In this document: piece after piece, positions 10,890 to 22,412 of the stretch | Numbering within the stretch: position 1 is the stretch's first letter | Layout of the letters: each line of letters starts with the position of its first letter | Assembly (NCBI GenBank): GCA_034440635.1 | Contig: JAOTON010000893.1 | Span: forward strand, 180,001 to 244,000 | Source: Lepas anatifera | Taxonomy: Eukaryota; Arthropoda; Thecostraca; Lepadidae | DNA: 64,000 bases | Reading direction: 5' to 3' | Translations under genes and position numbers: made by a program | Notes under the pieces: model-generated | The model's input: only the letters and a program-made list of their open reading frames with translations | Databases searched by the model: none | What the model was told of the DNA's origin: nothing

Positions 10890-11340
10890 CTAACAACCGC
10901 CCCGGTGGGCTTTCGAGCTACCTTCGTACTGGTGGAGGGAGGGGTGACCACCCAAGGGCCCCGACGAGCTCAGGGGGCCTCAGATCAACACAAGGGACCC
11001 AGGCAAGCTAATTGGGTCCATAAGAGGCTAAAGGGGTTCAATAATAACTCGGGAGACCCTTACCATTTCAAGGGACACAAATCCAGCTAGGGGCCCTAGG
11101 ACCAAGTCAGGGACCTCTTACATAATTTCTCTCAGGGGCCCTCCACTAACTCAGGGTTTCCTCCACAATTCCACCTCAGGGGTCTTTTTCCAGCTGAGTG
11201 GGCCCCAAAACAGCCCAGGCCCCAAAACCAAGCCCGTGCATTACCCTCTCAAGGACCCAGAACCAGACCGCAAGCCCAGAGGCTCCTTGCAAAACTCCTC
11301 AGACGGTCGAAAACCAATTCAAGGGGTCAAGCTGAAATTA
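10890..11340. mobile_element. Fragment of TTAA-family element with GGGCCC/CTGAG minisatellite
   Basis: It starts CTAACAACCGCCCCGGTGGG, matching the terminal block of the element at 52917 (TTAACACCCGCCGCGGTGGG) and the reverse complement at 54955-55004. The first T of the expected TTAA is C. The rest is a degenerate GGGCCCC..GAGCTCAGG tandem repeat like those at 37380 and 41490. No right inverted end is visible. Confidence 0.5.
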
Positions 11341-11889
11341 TTTATCCATAATTAAGTACCTGCTCAGTACCAACCTACCTACCACTCTCTGCATTTATTT
11401 ACCACTTGCCAAACAGAAAGTGCAGTTCATTATTTCATTCAAGATTAGTTGTGACCAGTGGCAGTGATGTTACAAATAAAAAGATAGTTACTGGCGGAAA
11501 TAAATGAAAAGTCTGTTACACAACTACTGGCCTGGTTTTGTCACATTGTGGACGTAATATGCGGGTTAGTGGAAGCCAGAGTATCATTGTCACTACATCC
11601 TTTTAAGAATGCATTATAAAGGCCTTTGTAGGGAATTCAATTCCAGCTCCGGAGCACTATGACCTTGAATTTATTTTACCCATTGTATTATGCTGATTCT
11701 GATGAGGGGCTGTGACAGAACATATAATTCCAGTGCATTAGATCACTTTTGCATCCAGGACTCGAATAGGCTTACTTACATGCCTGGACCATGCCGGAAT
11801 CAGTCAATACTCAAACACAGCTCAATAAAGATATATAATCTCAAAACCACGAGCTCTATATTCTCAAAACCACAAGCTTCAGTGTTCAG
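11341..11889. other. Non-coding; contains a conserved stem motif at 11690-11735
   Basis: CTGATGAGGGGCTGTGACAG at 11699-11718 recurs at 40911 and, reversed, at 28378-28415. Nothing else is recognisable. Confidence 0.4.
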
Positions 11890-12990
11890 CTCAACATTGT
11901 TCATCATATTCGTGAACTACCTTCCTACTGCTGTCTCATCTAGTGCCCTACTGCTGTCTCATCTAGTGCCCTACTGCTGTCTCATCTAGTGCCCTACTGC
12001 TGTCTCATCTAGTGCCCTACTGCTGTCTCATCTAGTGCCCTACTGCTGTCTCATCTAGTGCCCTACTGCTGTCTCATCTAGTGCCCTACTGATGTCTCAT
12101 CGAGTGCCAAGCTATTGCAGACGACACTAAGATATGCAGCAATGTTGACTCAACTATGGGAGTAGGCAATCTACAAGCACACCTACACAAGGTCGAGGAC
12201 TGGTCCAGTAACTGGCTCCTCCCATTCAATGCAGGGAAGTGTAGTATGCTTCACCTTACAACTGGAAACATGCAGACATCGTATTCGATCTTCAGTACGA
12301 ACTTGGAGGCTAGGCCAGTCGCAAGAGACTTGGAAGTCATGGTGGACGAGGAGCTTAAATCTAGAATGCAAGCAGCTTCGGCTGTCACCAAAGCAAGTAG
12401 GATTCTTGAAACATCAAGTGGACGTTCATCCACTTGGAGTACATCATGCGTTTGCTTTACAAAGATCTCGTCCGACCTCACCTTGAGTACGGAAACAAAA
12501 TCTGGGGCCTTTTAACAAGGCTGACATCCTGATGGTAGAAGCTAGCGGGGCAACGAGGCTCGTACCAGCACTGAAGGCCCTGGACTACGAAGAAAGGCTC
12601 AGGAAACTCCAGCTACCCTCTCTACTGTACCGCAGGAGGCGTGGTGTCATGCTGATGACGTTTAAGATCATGAATGGCCTAATAGGCATCCCACGAGAAG
12701 TTTTTCCGAGATCCGTGGGTGACTACCACAAGAGGACATCGCTTTAAAGTGGACAAGCCCCGAGCGGACACATCACGGTTTCGCAGGCACTTCTTTACTA
12801 TTCGAGTCGTCGACGGCTGAAACAGGCTACCGAACTGAGTCGTCGAGGCTACAACAACCAACGGAGTCAAGGCTAACATAAACGGACATTGGGCGGAGCT
12901 GAAGTTTAACACTCCGAGCCGATACAGGCAAGGTTCATGACCAGAGCTCAACGAGACCGAGCAAATCAGGCACCTCTTACCTGATTGGTT
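11890..12990 (+). pseudogene. CR1/Jockey-type reverse transcriptase remnant
   Basis: The sequence begins inside the RT active-site region (TLFIIFVNYLPTAVSSS) and continues after a tandem-repeat insertion with AIADDTKICSN (the catalytic ADD box), NWLLPFNAGKCSMLHL, DLEVMVDEELK and LPSLLYRRRRGVMLMTFKIM. These match the copy at 58056-59504 in order. Several frameshifts and the 23-bp expansion destroy the frame. The piece upstream of the RT centre is missing; the region to 12990 is a decayed C-terminal part. Confidence 0.75.
11928..12108. repeat. 23-bp tandem repeat, about eight units, inside an RT pseudogene
   Basis: The unit CTGCTGTCTCATCTAGTGCC plus CTA is repeated almost perfectly seven times, with a diverged eighth. 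It lies exactly between VNYLPTAVSSS and the ADD box, expanding codons for AVSSSA. A period of 23 breaks the frame. Confidence 0.9.
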
Positions 12991-13688
12991 TTCCTCTGGC
13001 ACAGAGGAAGGAATGATAAACGAGTAACAGGAGGACAAAGGAAACCACCCTTTTAGGCACGCCAGTCCAAGAGATCATAACTACGCATTTAGTCACATTC
13101 GAGGACCGGAAGTGCGCGCCTTCCAATAGATCAGTCATAAGAGCTAGAGTTGGATACATAATATTGAAAAGAAACACATATAGCCTACCTAGTGAAACAA
13201 ATAAGTAAGAATACAAGATCAGCGCAGATCAGGTACATCTAGTTCAGGTGAACTCATAAAACTTATCCCCAATAGACCCTTAAAAGTAGGTAGATCATGT
13301 GCAGAAACCACTTCTTCAGGCAGAGTTCCACATCTGTACACACCTCATGGAAAACGAACGTTTTCTAATATCAGCGTTGGGTCTCTGCACGAATATTCGA
13401 TGGCGGTGACCCCTGGTCCTAGAATAGACAGACAGAGCCATTGGGGCGTCAAGTCAATCTCATTGGGACGTCAAGCAAGACTTTCGGTTAAACATTTTCC
13501 AGAACTGTATAATATTGGCACGTAGAAATCGACCTTGCACAAAATACATGTCAAGGGCATGCAGACGTTCATTTAGCTTAGCAGTCCAAGACCATCTATC
13601 TGTTTCGTCCATCACCTCTGAATGTTTTCTAAAAAAAAACGCATGTCGGTTCCATAACCTGAGTACCCTACACATGAGCAACACTCGT
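12991..13688. other. No gene recognised
   Basis: This may include 3' sequence of the broken CR1-type element at its left. No coding or repeat structure that I can identify. Confidence 0.35.
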
Positions 13689-13898
13689 CAGTGGGGGAAA
13701 CTGTGGTCAGCGTTCCCAAGAATGGCTACATTCCCAACAATGGGAATAATGACCCATTTTTGGAAACGCTTATTCCATAATTGGAAATGCATTTTCCATT
13801 GTAGATTCAAATTGGAATTTCAGACAGCTTGAAACGAATAAAGGCGTATATCTATCAAAGTATTTTAATATGTCAGTTTCCTTAAGTATCATTGGCGG

Positions 13899-14153
13899 CC
13901 ATATGCGGATCCAGGGGGCAAAGGGGGCGTGCTCCCCACCCCCGTCGACCCTCGGTGCCCCCTGAAATGGTCACGGCGCCCCCTGAAAGGTCGATGGCGC
14001 TCCCCTGAAATGTCGCTTCCCCCCCACAGGATGCGAAAGGATTTTGCGCCCACCTGATAGGTTTTCGCGGTCAAAAGTGCCGCCCCCCGGTCCGGGTGGC
14101 ACCCCCATGGGAAGTTCCCTCCCCCTCCGATCGGAAATCCTGGATCCGCCTAC
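13899..14153. mobile_element. GGATCC-ended MITE, copy 1 (hAT-like)
   Basis: Ends CATATGCGGATCCAGG and CCTGGATCCGCCTACG are inverted repeats. The interior has repeated CCCCTGAAAxGGTC blocks. Flanks ATTGGCGGC and ATGGCGACC are a possible degraded target duplication. Confidence 0.65.
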
Positions 14154-14377
14154 GATGGCGACCCAAGGAAAAAGGCCTGCTCCTAAAACAAGAAGCAGGC
14201 TTAAAAGAGAGGATGCCTAGTTATACTGTACCGAAGAATAGTTCCCATTATTAGGAGCAAGTTTCAATATTTGGAAACGGATATCTTGCTTGGTAACGGA
14301 GGCAACGTCATTGTTTTGCTCTCGAAGGATCGGAGGGACACGCGGACTACAATCAGGCGATGACCGAGGGTAAGGGG

Positions 14378-14855
14378 CATATGCAGATCCAGGTTTTCCC
14401 AGGGGTGGGGGGCAACGGTCGAAAGGGGGCGCCATCCGACTAAGGAAAGTAGAATTATATGGCGGAGTCTCCAATTCTCACATCAAAGGGGGAGCAGTGG
14501 TGAATCCAGGACTTCATTGGGGAGGGGGGCGCTAGGGGCTCAAGCCTCTCCCGCCATTGCCTTCGATCAGTCTCCGCGTATGTTTTTACTACACACACTC
14601 TGATATCTTGAGGGGGAGCTTGAGACCCTAGGCAACACCTATCAGATGGGCGCAACATCCTATTGGTGGGCGCCGATTTTCGCATCGGGGGGGCGGCGGT
14701 GGAAAGCGACATTGTAGGGGGGCTATATCGACCTTTCAGGGGGCGCCGTCACCATTTCAGGGGAAGCCGAGGGTCAATGGGGGGGGCGCCGAGGGTCGAT
14801 CGGGGGAGCGCCGAGGGTCGAAGGGGGAGGAACGTGCCCCCTGGATCTTCCTATG
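14378..14855. mobile_element. GGATCC-ended MITE, copy 2, probably composite
   Basis: It starts CATATGCAGATCCAGG and ends CCTGGATCTTCCTATG. Internal blocks (ATTTCAGGGGGCGC, GAGGGTCGA) match copies 1 and 3 in reverse. It is nearly twice as long as the others and holds another G-rich inner block near 14490-14540. Confidence 0.55.
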
Positions 14856-15557
14856 AATGAAGAACCCAAGTAAATATCAAGCTGATGCAGTGGCACACCA
14901 TAAATCATCAAAACGGTACAGAATAATTAGAAAAATTTGTAGTACGAAAACTGCACGAATTAAAAACTTTCTGATACAAATCAACATAAAACAGCTTAAG
15001 AAATGCAAAAATACTACTTTTAAGCACTACTTACTTCCTAAATAGACGAAAGGCACAATTTTTATATATTTCCTCATTCGTCAGGCACATGATGGGCAGC
15101 AACTGTGTGATGCTAAGAAAAATATTTCCGCAGCATACAATTTTTAAATTTGTTTTACTCTATTGTTTTTCATTAACTTTTCCCCGAAAATTATCCAAAA
15201 CAATAATATTTGTCTGGTTGCACAGTTTCAGAGCAATCTTTTCAGTGTTCTTTACCATTGGGCCGGGATCACACAGTGTAAAGAAATATTTGAGGGAGCA
15301 TTCAAAGACAGATTTCCTAATTCAAAGTAGAACCCACCCCCCCCTCAAATTTCAAGATGAGTAGAAAGTGACCAGGTAGAATGGTTCCCCTTATCTTTTC
15401 CATATTCCCGATCGGTTTCTGAACACATTCTGGGTGTTCCCATCGTTGGGAATGTGCATTTCCAATTATGGAACAAGCATTTCCAAATATTGGTTAATGT
15501 TCCCATTGTTGGAAACATAGCCATTCTTGGGAATGCTGACCGCAGTTTCCCCCACTG

Positions 15558-16474
15558 CCAGTTTGGGGCAAATATGTGAGGTCAAAAGAAAAAGCATTAA
15601 AGCCTTAGTAAGGAAAACTGTTGACCTTAGGAAACTCTGAGCCAAGCCACTGGCCTTGTGAGTCACAAAGCAAATACGGGTGTGAAATTAGAGATCAGTG
15701 TCCACAGTGAAACCAAGGTCCATGTGGGAAGGTACTGTCTGTCCATACATGTATTCACAGAACAAGCAAAAATGACACACAACGGGAACGTGAAGATTAA
15801 AAACAGGCAAAAGATAAAAACGATGATACAAAAAGCGACCGTGGAGATTAAAAACGGGCGAGGGGTAGAACGCAAGCTGGAAACACCACATCGGGCGCGG
15901 GGAAACAACTCCAGTCACGCTTCCAGGAGGGTGGCACCGAGAAAGCACCCTACATGGGGAAATGCTCATAAAAAAGAAAAAAAGACGGGATCAGGGAAAA
16001 AAATAAAAAATAAAAATAAAATAAAATAAATTCAGGGGTTGGTGGTGAACGACATATCAAGGTCAATGCCCGGGCAACATCAAACTGCTCACAACTCTAG
16101 CAGCATCGAAGCATCAGCGCCGCCCAGCGGCCACCACAGCGCCGCCAATCGGCCACCACAGCGCCGCCCAGCGCCCACCACAGTGCCACCCCGCGACTCA
16201 GCACCATCGAAGCACAGCATCCGGAGCCGCTAGTCGGAGAGGGCCACGCACGGCTGGCGCAGCCCGCAGCACCACCGCAGCCTGACACGGCCCCTGCAGC
16301 GGCCTACGCGCAGCATTGGAGCAGGAGAGGACGCGGCAGTCGCGTCAAGAACACGCCGCTGAACCGCTCCCGCCCGCGGGAGATTCAGAGCAGCTGCCGG
16401 AAGCATTTAATTAGAAGAGGGAAGCAAGGTCAAAGTAAGCTGAGTGGTGCAGACAGAGCGAGAATGAATGTGCG

Positions 16475-16475
<1 letters not shown>
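15558..16475. other. No gene recognised; A-rich patch then GC-rich imperfect tandem
   Basis: An A-rich stretch lies at 15970-16030. At 16110-16200 GCGCCGCCCAGCG and CCACCACAGCGCC alternate in an imperfect tandem repeat. The open frames here have no recognisable domain. Confidence 0.4.

Positions 16476-16565
<90 letters not shown>
16476..16565. repeat. (GA)n microsatellite, about 90 bp
   Basis: Uninterrupted GA dinucleotides except one GATAGA step. It creates a spurious Leu-Ser open frame on the minus strand. Confidence 0.97.
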
Positions 16566-16567
<2 letters not shown>

Positions 16568-16910
16568 GTTGGTTGCGTGACTGGGAAAGATAACATAGGA
16601 TTTTACATAGATGCGCGTTTACTTAAGATGAGACATGGGATGAGTTGGGCGCGCAAAACAAACCGGGGAAATCATGAAAGGGCAGGGAGGTGCCGGAGGC
16701 TGGCCTGTAAGAGCGCCCCAACTGCCTCACGTAGCGTTTCATTACGGCCAAAGAGGAATTTGATGACAGACACTTTTTATAACACAAGTATAGCGCCAGA
16801 GTGGGCCCAGCATTGCATGTTGGCACAGGAATACAAAAACGCAACTACCTATTGCAATCAATACTTTTCTAGAAATAACTTTTCTACAACTTTGCTGAAG
16901 AAGGGTTTGC

Positions 16911-18630
16911 TCAAAGGAATATCTTCCAGATTTCTAATTTTGGGGGCGATAAACTTGTTCTATGTGCGAGGAGCAGCGACAAAAATGGAAAATCTACGGT
17001 ACATAGTGGGGACATGGGGGACAAGAAGTGTTGAATTAGCCTACCATTTCTCCCGGCAGGGTCCGGCGGTTGAAGATGTATTCTATTTGAAAGTGAGTTG
17101 GGTAGAGTTTGGCGAAGAAAATTGTGCAGAATTTTAATGTGAGCGAATTCAACAAGGTCAGGCAGTTTGAGAATTTTATGTTTTTTGAAGAGAGGGCTGG
17201 TGTGCGCCAAACGGTCAGTTTTCTCGATAATCCGTAAATTCTTTTTTGGAGCAAAATTAATTTGTTTAAGCGATAAGGGAACGTGGATCCCCAAACAGCC
17301 AAACAGTAATTTAGGTGGGGAAGCACTAATGCGTTGTATAGCAGGAGGAGATGGCTCGAGTCGAGTGCTTCCCTTGATCTGCAAATGAGGCCGATATTAC
17401 GGGAGATTGTGCTTTCTACATGCCTAATATGACTATTCCACTTCAGATCCTCATCTATACTAACCCCTAAATACTTAGTTGAGCATTTACGTACCAGAAA
17501 GACATTGTTAATAGATATGTGAAGATCAGGTGCTGGCGAAGATGCAAATAGCTGATATGTTGACTTTTTTGCATTAATTGTTAGTCTGTTACTAAGTAAC
17601 CACGAGGTTACATTTGGAAGGGATACATTAATTTTGTATTTAAGTTCAGGTATAGTATTAGCTGTAAAGAGGAGAGCGGTATCATCTGCAAACAGATAGA
17701 AATTTGGAATGATCGAACTTTTAGAAATGTCATTTATATATAAAAGGAACAAAAGGGGGCCCAGCACACTGCCCTGTGGAACGCCAATGGGCAGGGTCAT
17801 GGGGATACTTGAATTATTTTTAAATTTGACAATTTGTTTACGATTTGAGAGATAGCTCCTGAACAAATTTAGAGGGGTGTTTTGAATACCGTAACAGCTA
17901 AGTTTGGAAAGAAGAATTTGATGATTAACGGTGTCGAACGCTTTGCTGAAATCCAAATAGATTAGTGCACTAACTTTTTTAGAATTTTTGCGGTTGTGAT
18001 ATCATCATATAACAAGCCAACTGGCATTAAAGTGTTATGGTCTTTACGAAAACCGAATTGATTTTCAAAGATTATATTCTCTTCAAAGAGAAATTGAGAG
18101 AGTTGGGCATATATTATCTTTTCGAGAACCTTAGCAAGAACAGGGAGAATCGATATAGGACGATAATTTGTAAACAAAGAAGGATCCCCTGATTTGAAAA
18201 TTGGGACTACTGCGGCAATTTTTAGTTCGTCTGGGAAGATGCCGAGTGAAAGACAAAGGTTAAAGAGATGAACTAGATGTGTGGCAATAGTTGGGCTGAT
18301 TAATTTGAGCAATTTGGAGCTAATTCCGTCATAGCCCGCGCCTGTGCTGCCAAGAGATGAGATTATGTTAAGCACGGTGGTAACATTGGTAGGGTGAAAT
18401 TCAAACACGCGGTCAGTGACTCTACCCAGATAGTCAATGGGATCTGAAGTGGAACGTCCCAAATTGTTATCAAGAGAAGTTCCAATTGTCTGTATGGGAG
18501 ACCCATTTAGGAGGTATGCAGGGTTAAGCAGGTAAGTTGATGGTCGGACTCGCTTTGTCCGCTCGGCCATGTACCTGAGATGTTGCTGGCGACGTCCGAG
18601 TGGTGGAGCGGGGTGACGTCGGTCTATCAC
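16911..18630 (-). pseudogene. CR1/Jockey-superfamily reverse transcriptase, frameshifted, 5'-truncated
   Basis: Minus-strand frames cover a nearly full RT. 18630-17962 holds the N-terminal blocks (GYDGISSKLLK, FPDELKIAAVVPIFKSGD, TNYRPISILP, NQFGFRKDHNT). 17956-17036 holds MDFSKAFDTVNHQILL, GVPQGSVLGPLLFLLYINDI, the catalytic FADD and the thumb region (LNYCLAVWG). A third frame (about 17240-17060) continues with AHTSPLFKKHKILKLPDLVE, the usual C-terminal block. Frameshifts lie near 17960 and 17250. There is no endonuclease and no clear 3' microsatellite tail. It is a dead copy of a LINE. Confidence 0.85.
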
Positions 18631-19017
18631 ATCTGATGATACTGAGTACTGCTTCCTGAATCCCTTCCTGAATGTCCGGATGTAATCATTTATTTTTATT
18701 TTATTTTATTTTTATTTACCCGACATTCTATTTTCCCTTTTTTCTCCCCCAGTGTACTTCATACCACCGAACCATGTGTTCATTCTCAACATTGCTGTCA
18801 ATGCATCAAACATATACATCGCTGGAACCATCTGTGACTGTCGCTGCCCCCTCCCTTGCCATCGCCGCATCAAAACATGATGGCCACATTGCACTCTGAC
18901 ATGGGTGACCTTTTTCATGTTTTACCCTCACATTATCATCACTCACTCGTTTGGGCTTTATCGCCATGCCTCATCTCATTCCTGTGTTTTTGCTTTTATC
19001 CCAAGTTTACAATTGTA
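18631..19017. other. No gene recognised; (TTTTA)n-like patch at 18683-18716
   Basis: A short T-rich pentamer run precedes unique sequence. The open frames are short and unrecognised. Confidence 0.4.
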
Positions 19018-19027
19018 CAATATATAC

Positions 19028-20353
19028 CAGTCTGCAGAACATGGCAGATTTCGACGAGATCTCGTTGGGGCAGCCTTGGGGCAGACCTACCGATTTGGGG
19101 CAGCTTTTGGTCGAGCTTGGGGCAGAGGGAGGCTCTTGGGTCAGGAACTAGTACTTGGGGCAGCAATCAGTCTGGTTAATCACCGGAGGAAGAAGAAAAA
19201 ATAATTAAAAGAAATGACAATCATTAGTTAAAAGTACGCTGGAAAACGTAGTTTGTGTCAAAAGCTTCATATTTGTCGTCAAGCAAAATATGGTTACAAA
19301 GATACCAAACAAAGGAAATTTTCATTTGATGTAAAGTGCCTGGAAGTGAATAAAAAATTAAGACAATGGACGCCTTTTGAAAACTAAATCTATATTTATT
19401 TTCTAAATTTGTAATTTAAACTCAATTTTAGCTATATAAAACCAGGGTACTACAGGTACAACCAAGTTTCCTACCAAATATAGTCCCCCCAGGATGGTGT
19501 CACCGCCCTTTCCTACTAAGTTCTAAGAGATTCTACTAAGTTTTTGGAAGGATCAACTGGAACATAACAAGTTTGGGTGTATTTGGCAGCAATCTAGTAT
19601 AAATCGAAATCAACTTGTTTCACCCATTTGACAGTAACCTTGATCTCAAAGCACGCTTTCTCCCATCTGGAAGAGACTCATTACCTGAAGACACTAGGTA
19701 GACTTCCCAACTCTTCCGCCATTTCTCCCACGGCAGAATTAGCACACCCACGTGGGTAATAAAAAACTGCGGCAGAGATATCCTGTGTAAATCATCCATC
19801 ACGATCCCAAAAGTAACGAAAACTAGTCGCCAAAATTATGTAGCGTTTACTGTGCTACAAGTTACCCTGATCGAGTAGAGATGGGATAACTTCGGAACTT
19901 ATATTCGGCTAGTTCCACGCCGCCATGTTGCCACACACACAGACACACGGAAGACTCCCTGAGGGTAGTGGTGCAAGTACTAGTTTGGACCGATAGATGG
20001 CCAGGATGTGCCGTTGGTAAGTACGCTAACAGAACACAACAAATATACCTTTGAATAAAGGTATCTTTGAAATTGTGCATCATGAATGCAAGATAGCTGC
20101 TGTACAATGTGAGTTTCCATTGCTTTGGTATGTGGACGCTCATGTGTATGTTGTCGTTGAGTCTGATGCACAGTTTCATTTTATTTGTGGGTGTTTTGTT
20201 TAAAATGGATTAGATAAAACTTGTATTGGGAAAAAATTACCCCCCCCCCCATTGGAGGAGTCTGCCCCAGCCACCAAATTTCTGCCCCAATTGGGGCAGG
20301 CTTTGGGCTACCCCAAGCGCCTTGTCGAATCGCCTGCCAGGTTCTGCAGACTG
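19028..20353. mobile_element. MULE-like inverted-repeat element, 1.33 kb, non-coding
   Basis: The left end CAGTCTGCAGAACATGGCAG (19028) pairs with the reverse complement of the right end (CAGTCTGCAGAACCTGGCAG, ending 20353). Flanking 10-mers CAATATATAC (19018-19027) and GAATATATAT (20354-20363) agree at eight of ten positions, consistent with the 9-10 bp duplication of Mutator-like elements. Both ends carry GGGGCAG-type repeats in inverted orientation (19068-19165; 20265-20320). No transposase is present. Confidence 0.7.
19443..19570 (-). repeat. Dispersed repeat, inverted partner of 8937-9055
   Basis: The minus strand reads AACTTAGTAGGAAAG and GGAAACTTGGTTGTACC in the same order as 8937-9055. 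It lies inside the MULE-like element. Confidence 0.55.
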
Positions 20354-20399
20354 GAATATATATATGTATGGATGCAAGCAAGTCATTCTATGGTCGAGA

Positions 20400-21125
20400 A
20401 AATTGCATAACTGCACACTTCTTTGAATTCACATGTAGGCCCCATGAGAAGGCAGTGCAATGCAGGATGTAAATATTATTTTGAGCATCCTGGGTGGAGA
20501 GGGCATGCCTGTCTAGTGACTTTAGGGCATTCTCACCTAGGTACACAAGCATATCTTTTCAAGTCATCTGCAAATATATTATGGCTTCAGGTCAACTGGC
20601 ATACAATGCTATTGATGCAGATTAAAAACAATAGGGGGCCAAGGACAGAGCCTTGGGGAACTCTGCTAAGGACATGTTTTTCAGAACCAAGGCATCCTTT
20701 AACACCTGCATTTATTTCTCTATCAGGGAGGAATGAGGATAACCAACAAAGTACATTACCTTGAATTCCAAGGGAGTCTCATTTGGCAATTATCAGGCTG
20801 AGACAAACAACATCAAAAGCCTTTTTACTCTCCAGATATTCTGTCAGGCGTGAGGCCACTAATCTCTCCCAAATTTTTGCAACAAACAGATGACAAGCTT
20901 ATGGGATGGCAATTCAGAGGATCATACCTAGCTCCCTGCTTGAAAATTGATACAACAAGCAATTATTTCCAGGCAGTGTGGACTTTGCCTCCCTGTAAAG
21001 ATCTACTGTATATAATGTACCATGGATTTGCAAGTTCAAAAGCACAGTTCCGTACGAGCAGGGACCTTGCATGCCTCAAGAAGGCCCAGAGCATCTTGAT
21101 CTACTGTCAACTGTATCAACTGAGT
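20400..21125 (-). pseudogene. Reverse transcriptase remnant, heavily decayed
   Basis: The minus strand encodes a recognisable RT core (VPQGSVLGPLLFLI at about 20665-20625, then an FADD-like box near 20570) with stops and frameshifts. It abuts the MULE-like element end. Confidence 0.6.
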
Positions 21126-21486
21126 TGACGAAAAAGTTGACTGAACAGTTTCATATCGTGCTAAAAGGAGGTGTTTGAAATTGCCACCTTTTTCAAACCT
21201 CCATTTGTCTCATTTAAATACCTTTTTCGCCAGTGTTTCCATTTTTTCAATCAAAGTTTCAATTTTTCAATTAAATTTAAAGTATCAGTTGCTAATCTTA
21301 ATGGCCCATCCTGATCCGGTCTAAAGAAATCCGTAAGCACAAATAATACATGTACTAAAAAAATTAAAGACTCCTATCTCTGCCATTTCCTTCAACATTT
21401 AAAGTAGGAAAACCGACTGCAAAATACATTTCACGTGTTGAAAAATATATTCATCAAAATACTTAATATTTCACCTTCACCTCCTC
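21126..21486. other. No gene recognised, AT-rich
   Basis: A simple AT-rich spacer between the RT remnant and the foldback element. Confidence 0.5.
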
Positions 21487-21685
21487 GGTATTATGGTAGT
21501 AGGCAGATGACATCTCGGGGTTCAAAAGGATCACATCAGAAGGTCCACAGTTGATATGTTCTACCGCTCAAAATGTGCCACTTAAAAAGTCCAGCATTCA
21601 AAAGGTCCAAAGAGGCGTGCTCAGATGCATGAGAGTGGGGTGCATGATGCCGCAGAGGCGTGCTAAGACACCTGCTAATAGGAGG

Positions 21686-21800
21686 CAATGGGGGTTAGGT
21701 TAGGTTAGGGTAGGGTAGAGTAGGGTAGGTTAGGTTAGGTTAGGTTAGGTTAGGCATGTCAGGTCAGGTCAGGTCAGGTTTAGGTTAGGTAAGGTCAGGT
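21686..21800 (+). repeat. TTAGG then TCAGG tandem array (left arm)
   Basis: GGTTA units with GGGTAGA variants change to GGTCA units at about 21765. It mirrors 22078-22195. Confidence 0.9.
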
Positions 21801-22077
21801 CAGTTCAATTGTGTATGCCCTTGGTCCCTATTTCTTAGTCTGGGGATATCACCCCTCTTTCCAGAATCTGAGTACGCCTCTGGTCTGGGTACCACTTTAC
21901 ACTACTCAAACTTTCCCCTCCTTCCGTCTGTTTCATCTCTAGGGATTTTCTCGCAGAATATGGGGATATTTCTAAAACATTTCGAAAAGTGGTACCCAGA
22001 CTAGAGGCGCACCCAGATTCTGGAAAGAGGGTTGATATCCCGAGACTAGGAAAGAGGGACTAAGGACATACACAACT

Positions 22078-22195
22078 GACCTGACCTGACCTGACCTGAC
22101 CTGACCTGACCTGACCTGACCTAACCTAACCTAACCTAACCTAACCTAACCTAACCTAACCTAACCTAACCTAACCTAACCTAACCTAACCGAAC
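22078..22195 (-). repeat. TCAGG then TTAGG tandem array (right arm, CCTGA/CCTAA strand)
   Basis: About nine CCTGA units followed by about fifteen CCTAA units, the mirror of the left arm and more homogeneous. Confidence 0.95.
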
Positions 22196-22412
22196 CTGCT
22201 CTAACCCTCATTGCCTCCTATTATCAGGTGTCTTAGCACCCCTCTGCGGCATCATGCACCCCACTCTCATGCATCTGAGCACGCTTTTTTGGACCTTTTG
22301 AATGTTGGACTTTTTAAGTTATACATTTTGAGCGGTAAAACATATGACCTGTGGACCTTCTGATGTGATCCTTTTGAACCGCGAGATGTGATCTGCCGGG
22401 TGGCATTCATAT

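Larger units (their letters stand above)
13689..15557. mobile_element. hAT-like inverted-repeat element, about 1.87 kb, non-coding
   Basis: The left end CAGTGGGGGAAACTGTGGTC (13689) is matched by the reverse complement of the right end at 15557 (CAGTGGGGGAAACTGCGGTC). The inverted repeat extends about 110 bp with substitutions (CCCAAGAATGGCTA, CAATGGGAA, CCATAATTGGAAATGCA). A CAGTG end is typical of hAT elements, but the 8-bp flanks do not match, so no duplication survives. The interior carries two GGATCC-ended MITEs and no transposase. Confidence 0.7.
21487..22412. mobile_element. Foldback element, copy 1, with TTAGG/TCAGG arms
   Basis: The whole 0.93 kb is a nested palindrome. Outer arms (about 21487-21685 and 22205-22412) are inverted copies sharing GGTTCAAAAGGATCACATCA, TCAGATGCATGAGAGTGGGG and AATAGGAGGCA. 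Next come (GGTTA)n then (GGTCA)n on the left, and their complements on the right. Inner arms (21815-21895 and 21990-22065) share TCTGGTCTGGGTACCACTT and TTTCCAGAATCTG. The centre (21900-21985) is single copy. It is non-coding; no target duplication is clear. Confidence 0.85.

Noticed and set aside
16411..16596. Leu-Ser repeat protein frame
   Set aside because: Translation of the (GA)n microsatellite.
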